The position numbers and the translations under genes were made by a program. 7,040 nucleotides of DNA from JAAYCI01 sp964370195 (lineage in GTDB: Bacteria > Bacillota > Clostridia > Oscillospirales > Ruminococcaceae): assembly GCA_964370195.1 (NCBI GenBank), contig CAYJIH010000062.1:1-7040 (forward strand), given 5' to 3'. Positions 6,083 to 7,040 of the stretch are shown here, piece after piece; positions within the stretch are counted from its first letter, which is position 1; every line of letters starts with the position of its first letter. The notes beneath the pieces are model-generated. The model made no database searches. It was not told the origin of the DNA and saw only the letters and a program-made list of their open reading frames with translations.

Positions 6083-6877
6083 GTGAACGCATTGGCAAAT
6101 GTGCTTGGGAAATTGTCGAAATTGCGCAAGGTAGAGCTGGCGTGTTACCTTGTTTTATCTGTGTTATCTTTTGTGGCGGCACTCGCTTTCGAGCAAGTGT
6201 CGCTTTTGTTGAATGTTTTGCTTGTGCTTTTCTGTATGGTTGCTTTGGTAAAGCTTGTGCGGCGCATTCGAAATTACGGCAATATTTTACAAAAAAGACG
6301 CCTAAAAACACGAAAAGAGGCACGGCTACAGTATTTTTCGTCGGTCTCTTCGCAAAAAAACCATGTGCTTTATGTTCGGGTTATCTTGTGTTTTTGGCTT
6401 GTGTTCTTATTGGGATGTTTTACGGCAAACCGCGTGCTGGAGGTGCCGCCATTTGTATTTCTTGCCGGTATTTTCTTTCTGTACGCGCTGGATATTGTGT
6501 TTTACTCGGCGTTTTGTCTTCTAAATTACATGGCCAACCGCTTGTTTCGCACCGAAATCAGTTGTTGTTACCTCTGCCCCGTTCGTGGCTGGGATTTGCT
6601 GATGCTTAATTTGCCGCTGTTGTTCATTTGGCCACACGCGTTGCCTGCGGTAAAACCATTGCTCGTTTTTGTTCTTGTTTTGTCGGTATTGGGCTTTTTC
6701 TTGTGGGAATACGGGAAGTTTTTTGTGTTGCCGGCCACAGATGCTTTGCCGCTTAAAACGCCCCGTGCAAGCCAGCAGAACACGCCGTGCGCCCATTGCA
6801 AGCGCAGCTGTGGCGAAGAGTACAACGGGCGCCGCAGTTGCATGCGCCTTTACACGCGCAAAAAGAAATCGCTTTAA
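6083..6877 (+). CDS. Uncharacterised six-helix membrane protein with cytoplasmic cysteine clusters
   Basis: Encodes 264 residues from GTG 6083; I do not recognise the family with certainty. Predicted membrane helices lie at about 17-36, 39-59, 94-114, 121-149, 172-189 and 192-216. The very basic loop at 60-82 (RRIRNYGNILQKRRLKTRKE) and the Lys/Arg-rich end place both loops and the C-terminus in the cytoplasm by the positive-inside rule. Two cysteine groups fall on that side: Cys161, 162 and 165 in SCCYLCPVRGWD, just before helix 5, and Cys236, 239, 243 and 253 in the tail (CxxC, x3, C, x9, C). Seven cysteines on one face suggest metal or redox chemistry, but no enzyme signature is seen. The gene is 124 bases after the isomerase gene with a structured gap; a shared transcript is possible. 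No terminator is evident before the tRNA-Leu promoter. Confidence 0.75.
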   Translation: MNALANVLGKLSKLRKVELACYLVLSVLSFVAALAFEQVSLLLNVLLVLFCMVALVKLVRRIRNYGNILQKRRLKTRKEARLQYFSSVSSQKNHVLYVRVILCFWLVFLLGCFTANRVLEVPPFVFLAGIFFLYALDIVFYSAFCLLNYMANRLFRTEISCCYLCPVRGWDLLMLNLPLLFIWPHALPAVKPLLVFVLVLSVLGFFLWEYGKFFVLPATDALPLKTPRASQQNTPCAHCKRSCGEEYNGRRSCMRLYTRKKKSL

Positions 6878-6911
6878 AAAGTGTGCTGCTTAAAAAAAAT
6901 ACATATTTTGT

Positions 6912-6940
6912 TTGACAGAAGCGGATTTTTCTGATATACT
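6912..6940 (+). promoter_or_regulatory. Extended -10 sigma-A promoter for tRNA-Leu
   Basis: -35 TTGACA (6912-6917), 17-base spacer, and -10 TATACT (6935-6940) preceded by TGA, giving the TGn extended -10 motif. The start is expected near 6947. A near-consensus promoter directly before a tRNA gene is as expected for stable RNA. Confidence 0.88.
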
Positions 6941-6941
6941 A

Positions 6942-6981
6942 CTTGTTAGCGCAGTGTTGTAATATACATTGTGCCAACAAG
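6942..6981 (+). repeat. Long imperfect palindrome at the start site / leader of tRNA-Leu
   Basis: CTTGTT (6942-6947) pairs with AACAAG (6976-6981). After one A/C mismatch, GCGCAGTGT (6949-6957) pairs with ACATTGTGC (6966-6974) with two G-U pairs, leaving an 8-base loop. The outer arm overlaps the expected transcription start. It could therefore act as a DNA palindrome bound by a protein, or form a shorter hairpin in the pre-tRNA leader, which ends seven bases before the mature tRNA. Confidence 0.65.
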
Positions 6982-6988
6982 GCTACAT

Positions 6989-7040
6989 GCGGATGTGGCG
7001 GAATTGGCAGACGCGCTAGACTTAGGATCTAGTGTTTATG
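6989..7040 (+). tRNA. tRNA-Leu (anticodon TAG), 5' part, cut by window end
   Basis: Begins with acceptor arm GCGGATG (6989-6995). The D-arm GCGGAATTGGCAGACGC is typical of leucine tRNAs. Anticodon stem CTAGA (7016-7020)/TCTAG (7028-7032) encloses loop CTTAGGA with anticodon TAG at 7023-7025. The variable arm starts at TGTTTATG and the gene runs off the right edge, so the long variable arm, T-arm and acceptor 3' side are not seen. It reads CUN leucine codons, chiefly CUA and CUG. Confidence 0.93.

Noticed and set aside
5649..6323. Leftward 224-codon frame opposite the isomerase and membrane-protein genes
   Set aside because: It is antisense to two better supported genes, its composition is dominated by Ser/Thr/Cys as in shadow translations, and it has no domain or ribosome site.
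5968..6609. Rightward 213-codon cysteine-rich frame
   Set aside because: It overlaps the membrane-protein gene in another frame, has no ribosome site and lacks helix-like hydrophobic organisation. The 6083-6877 frame has a good AAAAGGAG site and a coherent six-helix pattern.

Overview
The window looks like chromosomal DNA of a low-to-mid-GC Firmicute, most likely a Clostridia (Oscillospirales/Lachnospirales-like) gut or anaerobic bacterium. This is an inference from the following: near-consensus sigma-A promoters with 17-bp spacers, strong purine-rich Shine-Dalgarno sites used with ATG, GTG and TTG starts, genome-encoded tRNA CCA ends, several secreted lipoproteins with short acidic/Ser-Ala linkers, and a clostripain-type (C11) cysteine peptidase. 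No mobile element, CRISPR array, phage gene or obvious horizontally acquired segment is visible. Nearly all of the window is explained by ordinary housekeeping and nutrient-uptake functions.

Layout. Bases 1-100 are a GC-rich intergenic stretch carrying two compact inverted repeats. A 676-residue C11-peptidase lipoprotein gene is read leftward (2131-101). It is divided by a divergent promoter region (about 2132-2367) from a rightward polar amino acid ABC importer: lipoprotein binding protein (2368-3315), a hairpin that probably tunes downstream expression (3363-3391), permease from a TTG start (3418-4224), and ATPase from a GTG start overlapping the permease end (4214-4957). A strong intrinsic terminator (4979-5023) closes this operon.

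Next comes a tRNA-Pro(GGG) gene (5111-5186) with a perfect-consensus promoter and a terminator-like hairpin starting three bases after its CCA end. A cyclophilin-type peptidyl-prolyl isomerase lipoprotein (5260-5958) follows. After a structured 124-base gap lies a gene for an unrecognised six-helix membrane protein with two cytoplasmic cysteine clusters (6083-6877). The window ends in the 5' part of a tRNA-Leu(TAG) gene (6989 to beyond 7040), which has its own extended -10 promoter and a palindromic leader.

How the genes may work together: a surface-anchored Arg/Lys-type peptidase beside an amino acid importer suggests extracellular peptide breakdown followed by uptake. That link rests only on divergent neighbourhood. 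The surface prolyl isomerase fits general folding of exported proteins. The least understood item is the cysteine-rich membrane protein. I do not see a convincing undescribed multi-gene system here.
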